DNA of 64,000 nucleotides, taken from contig NZ_JYLH01000010.1 of NCBI RefSeq assembly GCF_001439685.1, positions 62,001-126,000 of the forward strand, given 5' to 3'. A model generated the notes under the pieces. It saw nothing but the letters and a program-made list of their open reading frames with translations. It was not told where the DNA came from and made no database searches. The DNA is from Pseudomonas libanensis (lineage in GTDB: Bacteria > Pseudomonadota > Gammaproteobacteria > Pseudomonadales > Pseudomonadaceae). The position numbers were made by a program, and so were the translations under genes. Shown here piece by piece: positions 35,809 to 44,202 of this stretch (position 1 is its first letter; the number at the start of each line of letters is the position of its first letter).

Positions 35809-36003
35809 TCAATGAGCTCGAACTGTGGGCTTTTCAGCCATCCATGACGCGTAAAAGTCGGCAACGATTCTACACAACTCATGGCCGTCAGCTGAGCGCA
35901 CGATGCGAAAAGGCTGACCGTCAGATCCGAGAAGACGCTCCATGCATGGTTAATGACCCCTTCGCCTGACCGGAAGTTCGGTTTGAACGATGTCGCACCG
36001 CTA

Positions 36004-36384
36004 TCAATGCATGCACGCACCCTGCTGGGTCAGCGCCGACTCCACACACTCCAGCAGACGCTCGGTGCTCCATGGCTTGGGTAAAAACCTGACCCTGCCA
36101 CCCAATTCAGACGCCAGCGACGTATTGCCGGACGTCAACAGCACCTGGATAGATGGCCAACGATGCGCCACAACCCTGCTCAAGTCATAGCCGTTCAACA
36201 GCCCGGGCATCTGGATATCGCTGACAATCAGATCCACCTGCTCATCATCGCGCTCCAGGAAAATCATGCCGTCATCCGCCGAAGGGAACGACGTCACATG
36301 CGCCCCGAATTCCTCCAGCACATCCACCATCAACGAACGAATGATCTCGTCGTCTTCCAATACCAAAATCGATGGCTGAGCCAT
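36004..36384 (-). CDS. Single-domain response regulator
   Basis: This 126-aa CheY-like receiver has no output domain. The acidic pair is in LEDDEII (about residues 9-15) and the phospho-acceptor Asp in VSDIQMPG (about 56). The conserved Lys is in FLPKPWS (about 106). GGAGGAGTAAGGATC precedes the ATG. It lies 195 bp upstream of bphO on the same strand and may take phosphate from BphP. Confidence 0.88.
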   Translation of the reverse strand: MAQPSILVLEDDEIIRSLMVDVLEEFGAHVTSFPSADDGMIFLERDDEQVDLIVSDIQMPGLLNGYDLSRVVAHRWPSIQVLLTSGNTSLASELGGRVRFLPKPWSTERLLECVESALTQQGACMH

Positions 36385-36587
36385 GATCCTTACTCCTCCA
36401 TCAGGGGTTCAGTAGGGTGGAGTGGAGGGCGCGCATATAGGTTCGATTGGATGTTTTTTAAACGATGGGTGGTTATTTGACGTGATTGCTACTGGAGTGG
36501 GGTTATCGGACGCGCCTGATTGAACGGTTGGGGGGATGCCCGATTAAACAGGCATAATCGCCGGTAATAGCCGAAGTGGAGCCCTCA

Positions 36588-36962
36588 ATGAAGTACGCCC
36601 TGTTCACCCTCGTCCTGACCCTTGCCACCAGCCCTGCCTTCGCCGCCGGCGACGCGGAGGCGGGCGGTAAACTCTTCACCAAGACCTGCGGTGGCTGCCA
36701 TAGCGTCGGCGAAGGCGCCCGCGGTGGTTTCGGGCCGCAGCTTAATGGGGTCATTGGCCGGCCTGCCGGAACTACCACGGACTATCAGTATTCCGATGCG
36801 ATGAAGAATTCCGGGGTGGTATGGACGCGGGACAAACTTGCCGCCTATATCGAAGCGCCGAAGAAGGTGGTGAGCGGGACGCGCATGATTTTTTGGGGGA
36901 TCAGCGATCAGGAGAAGATTGAAAACATCTTGGCGTACCTGGAGACGTTCCAACCCAAATGA
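36588..36962 (+). CDS. Class I c-type cytochrome
   Basis: This 124-aa periplasmic monoheme cytochrome has a signal peptide (MKYALFTLVLTLATSPAFAA), the heme motif TCGGCHS (about residues 34-40) and the axial methionine in GTRMIFWG (about 100). It resembles mitochondrial-type cytochrome c2. ATG at 36588 is preferred over an upstream in-frame ATG. No oxidase or reductase partner is adjacent. Confidence 0.88.
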   Translation: MKYALFTLVLTLATSPAFAAGDAEAGGKLFTKTCGGCHSVGEGARGGFGPQLNGVIGRPAGTTTDYQYSDAMKNSGVVWTRDKLAAYIEAPKKVVSGTRMIFWGISDQEKIENILAYLETFQPK

Positions 36963-36984
36963 GCGGCCTAAAGCGCGATCAAAA

Positions 36985-37070
36985 TGTGGGAGGGGGCTTG
37001 CCCCCGATATAGGCAGAGTATCAGTATCCGATCTGGTGACTGATTCACCGCTGTCGCGGGCAAGCCTCCT
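36985..37070. repeat. REPIN, one arm degraded
   Basis: The left arm GTGGGAGGGGGCTTGCCCCC (from 36985) is canonical. The right arm GTCGCGGGCAAGCCTCCTTG (about 37052-37071) has diverged from the expected inverse. Confidence 0.75.
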
Positions 37071-37078
37071 TGTGTTGA

Positions 37079-37450
37079 TCAGCCCAGCAGATGCTTGGAA
37101 ATTAACCGCGAGATTTCCACAATCGAGGTCTTGCCGGTGAACTCAAACCTCACCTTCCCCAGTGACGAAAAGTAAACCTCCAATTCCGAGTCCAGATCAA
37201 ACGTCCCGGACGTCTCCACCGAATACGCCACGATATTTTTATACGGCAATGACGTGAAGTCCTTCTTGCTGCCGGTAATCCCCTGCACGTTCACCGCAAT
37301 GATGCGCTTGGTGGTGAACACCACGCCGTCACGCATGGCTTTGTAGGCGTCGACCACTTCCTCGCCGTCGAGCAGCAGGGCCGATACGCGTTCGGCGTAT
37401 TCATTGTTTTGTTTTAGTTTGAAAAAGCCTTTGTTGTTGAAGTCGATCAT
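37079..37450 (-). CDS. PH-domain protein (bacterial PH_1/YokE-like)
   Basis: This 123-aa soluble protein has the pattern of bacterial PH domains: LLDGEEVVDAYKAMRDGVVFTTKRIIAVN in the first half, then SLPYKNIVAYSVETSGTFDLDSE. A C-terminal helix ends ISRLISKHLL. The family is widespread and of unknown function. The gene is monocistronic and convergent to the cytochrome gene across a REPIN. Confidence 0.8.
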   Translation of the reverse strand: MIDFNNKGFFKLKQNNEYAERVSALLLDGEEVVDAYKAMRDGVVFTTKRIIAVNVQGITGSKKDFTSLPYKNIVAYSVETSGTFDLDSELEVYFSSLGKVRFEFTGKTSIVEISRLISKHLLG

Positions 37451-37607
37451 GTGCCTGTCCTGGGTCCCGTGGGGCCGCCTGTGTATGACGTTTTGCTCGC
37501 GGATCTGTATCTAACGCCCGACCCTTCAAGGCCCTAGCATGGCGCGTAACACTACAGCGTTGGCGAAGGATTTCACGCTGGCGGAATAAAAATCCAGGAG
37601 CGAAACA

Positions 37608-38243
37608 ATGCCCGATATGTCCAGCTTGCTTGCCTATGGCCTGATTTCACTCGGCATGGTGCTGACGCCCGGGCCGAACATGATCTACCTGATATCACGC
37701 TCGATCTGCCAGGGCCGCACCGCCGGGTTGATTTCCCTGGGCGGGGTGGCGCTCGGGTTTGTGGTGTATATGGTTTGCGCGGCACTGGGTATCACCGCAT
37801 TGGTGATGGCAGTGCCCTTTGCCTACGACGCGCTGCGGCTCGGCGGCGCGTTGTACCTGGTCTACCTGGCTTGGCAGGCGATCAGGCCAGGTGGGCGTTC
37901 GCCATTCCAAGTGCGGGATTTGCCCAAGGACAGCCCGCGCAAGTTGTTCACCATGGGCCTGGTCACCAACCTGCTCAATCCCAAAGTGGCGGTGATGTAT
38001 TTGTCGCTGCTGCCGCAGTTCATCGATCCGAGCGGTCATGGCAGTGTGCTGATGCAATCTCTGGTGTTGGGCTCCCTGCAGATTTTTATCAGCGTGAGCG
38101 TCAACGCGGTGATTGCCTGCATGGCAGGTTCCATCGCGGTGTTCTTCGTCACCCGGCCAGGCTGGCAGGTGGTGCAGCGCTGGGTGATGGGGTCGGTGTT
38201 GATGGGGTTGGCGGTGCGGATGGCGGTTGAAGGGCGGCGTTAG
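37608..38243 (+). CDS. LysE-family amino-acid exporter
   Basis: This 211-aa inner-membrane protein has about six helices and the RhtB/LysE motif GMVLTPGPNMIYLISRS (about residues 15-31) plus VTNLLNPKVAVMYLSLLPQFID (positions about 123-144). AGGAG precedes the ATG. The substrate is unknown. The gene marks the left border of the accessory segment that runs to tRNA-Leu. Confidence 0.88.
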   Translation: MPDMSSLLAYGLISLGMVLTPGPNMIYLISRSICQGRTAGLISLGGVALGFVVYMVCAALGITALVMAVPFAYDALRLGGALYLVYLAWQAIRPGGRSPFQVRDLPKDSPRKLFTMGLVTNLLNPKVAVMYLSLLPQFIDPSGHGSVLMQSLVLGSLQIFISVSVNAVIACMAGSIAVFFVTRPGWQVVQRWVMGSVLMGLAVRMAVEGRR

Positions 38244-38261
38244 GTCGTGGGCGATTCCAAT

Positions 38262-38591
38262 TTACAGGATGTCTTTAAGGTAATCCCTGAGATGGTTCAG
38301 CGGCATGCGCAATTCATCCAACTGATCGGCGTTTTGCACGTCCTGTGCCAAGCGCTGCAGCTCGCGGCCCATCACCGTGTCGGCCCCGCCCAATGCCTCA
38401 AGTGCTTGATCAACACATTCCGCTATCTTGGCTTGAATAACGGCCAAATCCTCCTGGCGTACCAACAATCCAAACACCTCCCGCTCATAGCCATCCATCA
38501 CCAGGTCATCGCGCAAAACCGGGCTGCCGTCGTCCGTCTCGTGCACAAGTTTCAGTGCGAAGAGCGCAACGGCTTCCAGCGACAATTCCAT
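38262..38591 (-). CDS. Unrecognised 109-aa helical protein
   Basis: ATG at 38591 follows AGGAACCG; the frame is open further upstream without a comparable signal. The protein (MELSLEAVALFALKLVHE...) is acidic, helical and soluble. I cannot assign a family. It lies in the variable segment between the LysE gene and tRNA-Leu. Confidence 0.6.
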   Translation of the reverse strand: MELSLEAVALFALKLVHETDDGSPVLRDDLVMDGYEREVFGLLVRQEDLAVIQAKIAECVDQALEALGGADTVMGRELQRLAQDVQNADQLDELRMPLNHLRDYLKDIL

Positions 38592-38832
38592 GGTTTCGGT
38601 TCCTGGGGCTTTTTGGGGGAGGGCGATGATCACTGTTCTGCACGGGAAAAAAAAGACCCAATAGCGTGAGCCGGTTGGCTCGCGCACCCGTAATGTCATC
38701 TGCCCAAGGAATGAAATTATTTGGTCATGCTCTACCGATCACGCGGGGCTGCGCGCTGATCGCCCTGTTGAAATAAGCTGACCGACCGCTCGGCAAGGGC
38801 AGTCGGGTTTCAACATGTTCGAGGCTCGTGTT

Positions 38833-39498
38833 CTATTCCAATGCTTCCATCTGCCTGATCCAGGCATCGAACCGACTGCATTGCTCGCGGATGATCGGCA
38901 GGCCGATCTCAATCGCGGCGAGAGAACCATGCAGTGGTTTGTCATAGCCTGCGTAGAGCTTCTGCAGCCTTTTGCTTGGCGCAGTCATTGGACTGTTGTT
39001 GATGGTTTCCGGGCTTTCAAATTCATTTCGTATGTGCACAAACCGTTCTTCGAGAGCTGGCTGGTTGATCCCGGTCGCAAGCCGTTTTGGGCAACTGAAC
39101 AGCAAGCCTTCGAATTCGTACATTTGCACATAGGGAATGAATCGGCGCATGGCTTCATCACCGAGTTTGTTTGTGAGCCTCTCCACCATGGCATCAAGCA
39201 GGCAATCAGCTTTTTCATCCATGGTGTTTTTGCCAGCGGCATTTGTTTTGCCAGGAAACTCCTCGGGCAGGCCATAAAAGTCGAAGAATGTGGTGCAGTA
39301 AGCTTGGCGGTCGCCGAGGAGGCGCTTCTCTACGTCTGTCAGCAGGCGCTCGAAGCGAAAGTTGCCGCCTTTGTGGCCGGGTTTACCGATCAGCGCGGGC
39401 AACAGATAAATACCCTTGTGCTGGAAGGCATCCGCTAACACCTCATTGATGAACATTTCTTCTGTCTGGCCCTCGCAGATGACGTGGACTCGAATCAT
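38833..39498 (-). CDS. DUF4276 family protein (TOPRIM-like), defence-associated
   Basis: This 221-aa protein begins with a TOPRIM-like strand and glutamate motif, VHVICEGQTEEMF (residues 4-16). The acidic loop FFDFYGLPEEFPG (about 70-82) and later YVQMYEFEGLLFS fit DUF4276. Its ATG overlaps the stop of the AAA-ATPase gene (ATGA), so the two are coupled. ATPase plus TOPRIM pairs (OLD, PARIS, AbiL-type) act as phage-defence nucleases. Nuclease function here is inference. Confidence 0.78.
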   Translation of the reverse strand: MIRVHVICEGQTEEMFINEVLADAFQHKGIYLLPALIGKPGHKGGNFRFERLLTDVEKRLLGDRQAYCTTFFDFYGLPEEFPGKTNAAGKNTMDEKADCLLDAMVERLTNKLGDEAMRRFIPYVQMYEFEGLLFSCPKRLATGINQPALEERFVHIRNEFESPETINNSPMTAPSKRLQKLYAGYDKPLHGSLAAIEIGLPIIREQCSRFDAWIRQMEALE

Positions 39499-40622
39499 TT
39501 ACGCGGCCTCCCGCCCAGGATGTTTTTCTCCCACAGCTCACCTACCGAATAATCGTCCAGCCATGTTTCGAAGGCCTTTTCGTCGAGGCGCTTGAAGACG
39601 GTTGCGCCTTTTTCCCGCTCGACGATGATCAGGTCATCTATTGAGAATTCATTCACCAGAGGGACCGACTGCGTTGAGACAATCACCTGCATTCGGGTGG
39701 AGGCTGAGCGCAGCAGTGAACCCAGTAGGGTGATGGCGTAGGGATGCAGGCCGAGTTCCGGCTCATCAATGATGATGGTCGATGGCGGATCGGGCTGGAG
39801 CAGGGCGGTTACCAGACATATGAACCGGATCGAACCGTCCGAGAGCTGGCTCGGCCAGAAGGTATAGTCGCTGTCCTTCTGACGCCATTGCAGGTTGATC
39901 AATTCTTCCTGGGAGTCCAGTCGCACAGGCTTGAGCACAAAGTCGTCGAAGAACGGAATCGCCAGTTGGATCGTTTTGCGGATCTGGTCATACACTTCGG
40001 GCGTCTGGGTGGATAAACGATGCAGATAGGCCGCCAGGTTCGACGCGTCTGGACGCAGATAGTCGTCGATATGGGCCGGTCCCCAGCGTTTGACGCTAGC
40101 GGTTTCGCTGGTGTCATGGAAGTGGAAAACCTTCCAGCTGGAAATCGACTCGTAGCAGTACGCCACAACGTTGTTTTTGTAGGGGGCTTGGAACTGTTTG
40201 GTTTCGTAAGCTTTTTTGAGCTTGGTCTCCTGATGCCCAGAGCCCAGTGGAATCCACTCGGACCCATACATCGGGCCGTCAAAAAAGAGCCGTTCATTGG
40301 AAAAAACAAAGTCACCATCCACGGTCGGTTCCAATTCGAACTCATAGCCGTTCAAGCCAAAATGGACATAGGAACTGATCTTCCGAGTTTCCTTGACCCC
40401 GAAGCTGACAATGCGGTCCGCCGAGCCTTGTTGGGTCGTCCACTTTTTAAGGCGCAGCTCCATCATTTCGCTGAGCATGCGAAAGTAGGAAACGAAGCTG
40501 CTCTTGCCCGCACCGTTGGCACCCAGCAGCACGTTCAGGCTGCCCAGATGCAAGTCTTCAAGGCTTTTGATGGACTTGAAGCCTTTGATGGTGAGCCGGC
40601 TGATCGGGTTCTTGGTGCTCAT
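39495..40622 (-). CDS. AAA-family ATPase (RecF/OLD-like), defence-associated
   Basis: This 375-aa ABC/SMC-type ATPase has Walker A LLGANGAGKSS (about residues 32-42), a signature-like QLSDGSIRF (about 273), Walker B TIIIDEPELGLHP (about 290-302) and the sensor VIVSTQSVPLVNEF. It closely resembles single-gene-scale OLD/AbiL ATPases that work with a TOPRIM-type partner. AGGAA precedes the ATG. It is the first gene of a two-gene operon with DUF4276, 0.8 kb from tRNA-Leu. Confidence 0.85.
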   Translation of the reverse strand: MSTKNPISRLTIKGFKSIKSLEDLHLGSLNVLLGANGAGKSSFVSYFRMLSEMMELRLKKWTTQQGSADRIVSFGVKETRKISSYVHFGLNGYEFELEPTVDGDFVFSNERLFFDGPMYGSEWIPLGSGHQETKLKKAYETKQFQAPYKNNVVAYCYESISSWKVFHFHDTSETASVKRWGPAHIDDYLRPDASNLAAYLHRLSTQTPEVYDQIRKTIQLAIPFFDDFVLKPVRLDSQEELINLQWRQKDSDYTFWPSQLSDGSIRFICLVTALLQPDPPSTIIIDEPELGLHPYAITLLGSLLRSASTRMQVIVSTQSVPLVNEFSIDDLIIVEREKGATVFKRLDEKAFETWLDDYSVGELWEKNILGGRPRK

Positions 40623-41103
40623 TGCTGCTTGATTCCTTTAGCGGCGCTGCTCGATGAGAGCAACGCTGCTGTCGTTGATAGCTGTGGTGGATTCTGCCAT
40701 TGATTTCGCATGCTGGCTTGCCGCTTGATGGGGTCATCCTAACGCTAATCTTTACTGCCTAATACCGGCGCGTTGGTTCGCGAGTATTGCAGTTATAGCG
40801 ACCCCCCATATCGCTATGGATCAAGTGGCTATCACGTAGGTCGCAGTGTGGGGGGATGAATTGGGAGAAAACCTGCCGGAAACCTTTCGCCACAGATCCG
40901 GCCTTCCAGCCCCCAACCCCTCCTGCGCTACCTTCCACCGTCGCTTCCAATCCAGCGACCGGACCTGATAATCCGAAAACAATAGGCTCACTTATTTAGG
41001 AGCTTATTAATGAGCGTTTCTGATCAGTCGTACTCTCGCAATCCCATAACCCACGCCTCCACCCACCTGGGAGGTGCCCAATGATCAACCCACCCCTAAA
41101 CAA

Positions 41104-41229
41104 AACCCTCGGCGTCTGCCTGGGCAGCACATTATCTGGGCGAGATGGCGAAGGCGGTGGTGGACGATTTGGCCAATGGGATGTTGCCGAATGGGGTAAC
41201 AGAGGAGGGGGATTCGGTGGGTGTGTAGG
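41104..41229 (+). pseudogene. C-terminal remnant of a DUF3077-like protein
   Basis: One frame reads WAAHYLGEMAKAVVDDLANG after a stop codon, with a short tail ending at TAG near 41229. This resembles the conserved C-terminus of small pseudomonad DUF3077 proteins, but no start or N-terminal domain is in frame. It is probably a decayed gene end. The family match is from memory. Confidence 0.45.
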
Positions 41230-41254
41230 CAGGTGGTTTGAGGGTGTTTGGGCT

Positions 41255-41284
41255 GGCGTCTTCGCAGGCAAGCCAGCTCCCACA
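41255..41284 (-). repeat. Solitary REP arm (AGCTGGCTTGCCTGC type)
   Basis: CTTCGCAGGCAAGCCAGCTC followed by CCAC matches one arm of the REPINs at 47685 and 50378. No partner arm is nearby. Confidence 0.7.
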
Positions 41285-41356
41285 TTTGGATTGTGTTTCA
41301 GGCTGCTAGTGGCCGGTGTGCGATGAATCAGCTGGCCATCCACTTTTCTACAGGCG

Positions 41357-41390
41357 AAAAAAAAGACCTTGAATTTCAAGGTCTTTTTTT
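41357..41390. terminator. Terminator after tRNA-Leu (bidirectional)
   Basis: AAGACCTTGAA (41363-41373) and TTCAAGGTCTT (41375-41385) form a long stem flanked by A-runs and T-runs, so it works in either direction. It lies 5-38 bp beyond the 3' end of tRNA-Leu on the minus strand. Confidence 0.85.
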
Positions 41391-41394
41391 AAGA

Positions 41395-41479
41395 TGGTGC
41401 CCCGAGGGAGAATCGAACTCCCACTTCTTTCGAAAACGGATTTTGAATCCGCCGCGTCTACCAATTCCGCCATCAGGGC
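41395..41479 (-). tRNA. tRNA-Leu(CAA)
   Basis: The minus strand reads GCCCTGATGGCGGAATTGGT at the 5' end. The anticodon stem-loop GGATTCAAAATCC has anticodon CAA, and there is a long type II variable arm. The T-arm GGGAGTTCGATTCTCCC and an encoded CCA follow. The acceptor stem GCCCTGA/TCGGGGC pairs with one wobble. This leuX-like gene is a common integration site for islands. Confidence 0.95.
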
Positions 41480-41492
41480 TCAATGGCGGCGA

Positions 41493-41521
41493 AGTATAGA
41501 GATGAGATTACCGTTGGTCAA
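41493..41521 (-). promoter_or_regulatory. Sigma-70 promoter of tRNA-Leu
   Basis: On the minus strand TTGACC (41516-41521) and TATACT (41493-41498) are 17 bp apart, just upstream of the tRNA 5' end. Confidence 0.75.
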
Positions 41522-41587
41522 TCACGTTTCATGGTCAATTTTGACTATTTCCGCTAGACTTCCCGGCCCTGCTAGACGAACCCCATC

Positions 41588-42637
41588 ATGCGCGTTGCTG
41601 ACTTTACTTTTGAGCTCCCTGATTCGCTGATCGCTCGCCATCCTTTGGCCGAGCGTCGCGCCAGTCGACTGCTGACCCTGGACGGGGTCAGCGGTGTCCT
41701 CGCACACCGTCAATTCACTGATTTGCTTGAGCATTTGCGCCCAGGCGATTTGATGGTTTTCAACAATACCCGGGTGATTCCGGCGCGGCTGTTTGGCCAG
41801 AAAGCTTCCGGCGGCAAGCTGGAAATCCTGGTGGAGCGGGTGCTGGACAGCCATCGCGTGCTGGCCCATGTGCGCTCCAGCAAGTCGCCGAAACCTGGCT
41901 CTTTGATCTTGATCGATGGCGGTGGCGAAGCCGAGATGGTGGCGCGCCATGATGCGTTGTTCGAACTCAGGTTCGCCGAAGAAGTATTGCCGCTGTTGGA
42001 GCGTGTCGGCCATATGCCGTTGCCTCCTTATATAGACCGCCCCGACGAAGACTCGGACCGCGAGCGCTATCAGACGGTGTACTCCCAGCGTCTCGGTGCG
42101 GTTGCAGCACCGACGGCCGGCCTGCATTTCGACCAGCCGCTGCTGGATGCAATTGCCGCCAAGGGCGTCGAAAGCGCGTATGTGACCCTGCACGTGGGGG
42201 CCGGTACGTTTCAGCCGGTGCGTGTGGAGAACATCGAAGACCACCATATGCACAGCGAATGGCTGGAAGTCAGCCAGGACGTCGTGGACGCGGTTAATGC
42301 GTGCAAGGCGCGCGGTGGGCGAGTGGTGGCGGTGGGCACCACCAGCGTACGGTCGCTTGAGAGTGCGGCGCGTGATGGCGTGCTCAAGCCGTTCAGTGGC
42401 GACACCGATATCTTTATTTACCCTGGCCGGCCATTCCATGTGGTCGATTGCCTGGTCACCAACTTCCATTTGCCGGAATCCACGCTGTTGATGCTGGTGT
42501 CGGCATTTGCCGGTTACCCGGAAACCATGGCCGCCTACCAGGCCGCCATCGCTAACGAGTACCGTTTTTTCAGCTACGGTGATGCGATGTTTATCACCCG
42601 TAACCCGGCGCCGCGCGGCCCTGAGGACAACTTATGA
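41588..42637 (+). CDS. queA: S-adenosylmethionine:tRNA ribosyltransferase-isomerase
   Basis: This 349-aa enzyme transfers and isomerises the ribosyl group of SAM onto preQ1 in tRNA, forming epoxyqueuosine. Family motifs include FDFELPxxLIA-like FTFELPDSLIARHP, FNNTRVIPARLFG (about residues 58-70), GAVAAPTAGLHF and FHLPESTLLMLVSAF. The length is standard. The stop overlaps the tgt start (ATGA), so queA-tgt are coupled. Confidence 0.96.
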   Translation: MRVADFTFELPDSLIARHPLAERRASRLLTLDGVSGVLAHRQFTDLLEHLRPGDLMVFNNTRVIPARLFGQKASGGKLEILVERVLDSHRVLAHVRSSKSPKPGSLILIDGGGEAEMVARHDALFELRFAEEVLPLLERVGHMPLPPYIDRPDEDSDRERYQTVYSQRLGAVAAPTAGLHFDQPLLDAIAAKGVESAYVTLHVGAGTFQPVRVENIEDHHMHSEWLEVSQDVVDAVNACKARGGRVVAVGTTSVRSLESAARDGVLKPFSGDTDIFIYPGRPFHVVDCLVTNFHLPESTLLMLVSAFAGYPETMAAYQAAIANEYRFFSYGDAMFITRNPAPRGPEDNL

Positions 42638-43758
42638 GTCGTATGTCGTTTGAATTGCTCGCTACGGACGGCAAAGCCCGTCGCGGTCGCCTGACCTTCC
42701 CGCGTGGCACCGTAGAGACCCCGGCGTTCATGCCGGTCGGCACCTACGGCACCGTCAAGGGCATGCTGCCCCGTGACATCGTCGCCACCGGCGCCGAGAT
42801 CATCCTCGGCAACACCTTCCACCTATGGCTGCGCCCCGGCACGGAAGTGATCAAGAAGCATGGCGACCTGCATGACTTCATGAAGTGGCAAGGCCCGATC
42901 CTCACCGACTCCGGTGGTTTCCAGGTGTTCAGCCTGGGCGCCATGCGCAAGATCAAGGAGGAGGGCGTGACCTTCGCTTCGCCGGTGGACGGTGCCAAGG
43001 TGTTCATGGGCCCGGAAGAGTCGATGCAGGTGCAGCGTGACCTGGGCTCCGACATCGTGATGATTTTCGACGAATGCACGCCGTACCCGGCCGATGAAGA
43101 CGTGGCACGCATTTCCATGGAGTTGTCGCTGCGTTGGGCCCAGCGCTCGAAGAATGCCCATGGCGACAATACGGCCGCGCTGTTCGGTATCGTCCAGGGC
43201 GGCATGCATGAAAGCCTGCGCAAGCGCTCGCTGGAAGGCCTCGACAAGATCGGCTTCGACGGCCTGGCCATTGGCGGTCTGTCGGTGGGCGAGCCCAAGC
43301 ACGAAATGATCAAGGTGCTCGACTACCTGCCGGGCCTGATGCCCGCTGACAAACCTCGTTACCTTATGGGCGTTGGCAAACCGGAAGATCTCGTAGAGGG
43401 TGTGCGCCGCGGTGTGGACATGTTCGATTGCGTGATGCCAACCCGTAATGCCCGCAATGGGCATCTGTTCATCGATACAGGCGTGCTGAAGATCCGTAAC
43501 GCGTTCCATCGCCATGATGATTCGCCGCTGGATCCCACCTGTGACTGCTACACCTGCCAGAACTTCTCCCGTGCTTATCTGCATCACTTGGACAAATGCG
43601 GGGAAATGCTGGGTAGCATGTTGAATACCATCCACAATTTGCGTCACTACCAAGTCCTGATGGCTGGTTTGCGCGAGGCTATTCAACAGGGTACATTGGC
43701 CGCCTTCGTCGATGCCTTCTATGCCAAGCGCGGGCTCCCTGTGCCGCCCTTGGACTGA
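42634..43758 (+). CDS. tgt: Queuine tRNA-ribosyltransferase
   Basis: This 374-aa enzyme swaps guanine 34 for preQ1 in GUN tRNAs. The catalytic Asp is in LTDSGGFQVFSLG (about residue 92) and the second Asp is in MFDCVMPTRNARNG. The zinc ligands are CDCYTCQNFSRAYLHHL (about 305-321). It overlaps queA and precedes yajC. Confidence 0.96.
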   Translation: MSRMSFELLATDGKARRGRLTFPRGTVETPAFMPVGTYGTVKGMLPRDIVATGAEIILGNTFHLWLRPGTEVIKKHGDLHDFMKWQGPILTDSGGFQVFSLGAMRKIKEEGVTFASPVDGAKVFMGPEESMQVQRDLGSDIVMIFDECTPYPADEDVARISMELSLRWAQRSKNAHGDNTAALFGIVQGGMHESLRKRSLEGLDKIGFDGLAIGGLSVGEPKHEMIKVLDYLPGLMPADKPRYLMGVGKPEDLVEGVRRGVDMFDCVMPTRNARNGHLFIDTGVLKIRNAFHRHDDSPLDPTCDCYTCQNFSRAYLHHLDKCGEMLGSMLNTIHNLRHYQVLMAGLREAIQQGTLAAFVDAFYAKRGLPVPPLD

Positions 43759-43801
43759 GTTTCCCGACCCTAAGATTCACTATTTGCAACTGGAGTGCTA
43801 A

Positions 43802-44140
43802 ATGAGCTTTTTTATCTCTAACGCCATGGCTGACGCCGCTGCGCCTGCTGCTGCCGGCCCTATGGGCGGTGGTTTCGAGTGGATTTTCCTGGTCGGCTTC
43901 CTGGTCATCTTCTACCTGATGATCTGGCGCCCACAGGCCAAGCGCGCCAAAGAGCAGAAAAACCTGCTGGGCAGCCTGCAGAAAGGCGACGAAGTCGTGA
44001 CCACTGGCGGTATCGCCGGCAAGATCACCAAGGTTTCCGACGCTTTCGTGGTACTGGAAGTCTCCGACACCGTAGAAATGAAGTTCCAGAAGGGCGCCAT
44101 CGCCGCCACGCTGCCTAAAGGCACGCTCAAAGCGATCTGA
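43802..44140 (+). CDS. yajC: Preprotein translocase subunit YajC
   Basis: This 112-aa protein has one membrane helix (about residues 25-45, WIFLVGFLVIFYLMIW) followed by the YajC basic motif RPQAKRAKEQ and GDEVVTTGGIAGKI. It associates with SecDF. It is the first of yajC-secD-secF. Confidence 0.95.
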   Translation: MSFFISNAMADAAAPAAAGPMGGGFEWIFLVGFLVIFYLMIWRPQAKRAKEQKNLLGSLQKGDEVVTTGGIAGKITKVSDAFVVLEVSDTVEMKFQKGAIAATLPKGTLKAI

Positions 44141-44161
44141 GTAACAACCTTTACCAATCGA

Positions 44162-44182
44162 CGGGGCGCGCAAGGCGCCCCG
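44162..44182 (+). other. GC-rich stem-loop between yajC and secD
   Basis: CGGGGCGC (44162-44169) pairs with GCGCCCCG (44175-44182). No T-run follows, so it may be an attenuator or mRNA-stability element rather than a terminator. Confidence 0.5.
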
Positions 44183-44202
44183 CGTTATAAGCGGGCGGCG
44201 TG

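Larger units (their letters stand above)
40623..41394. other. Accessory spacer between the ATPase gene and tRNA-Leu
   Basis: No intact gene is supported. From about 40790 to 40845 there is an interrupted inverted repeat (ATAGCGACC ... GGTCGCAG). At 41010 an ATG after AGGAG opens a 24-codon frame whose stop overlaps another ATG (ATGA, 41081). Further right is a DUF3077-like fragment, a lone REP arm and a terminator. The mix looks like eroded accessory DNA. Confidence 0.45.

Noticed and set aside
41081..41326. 81-codon frame starting MINPPLNKTLG
   Set aside because: The glycine-rich translation runs through a REP arm, while a different frame carries the DUF3077-like residues.
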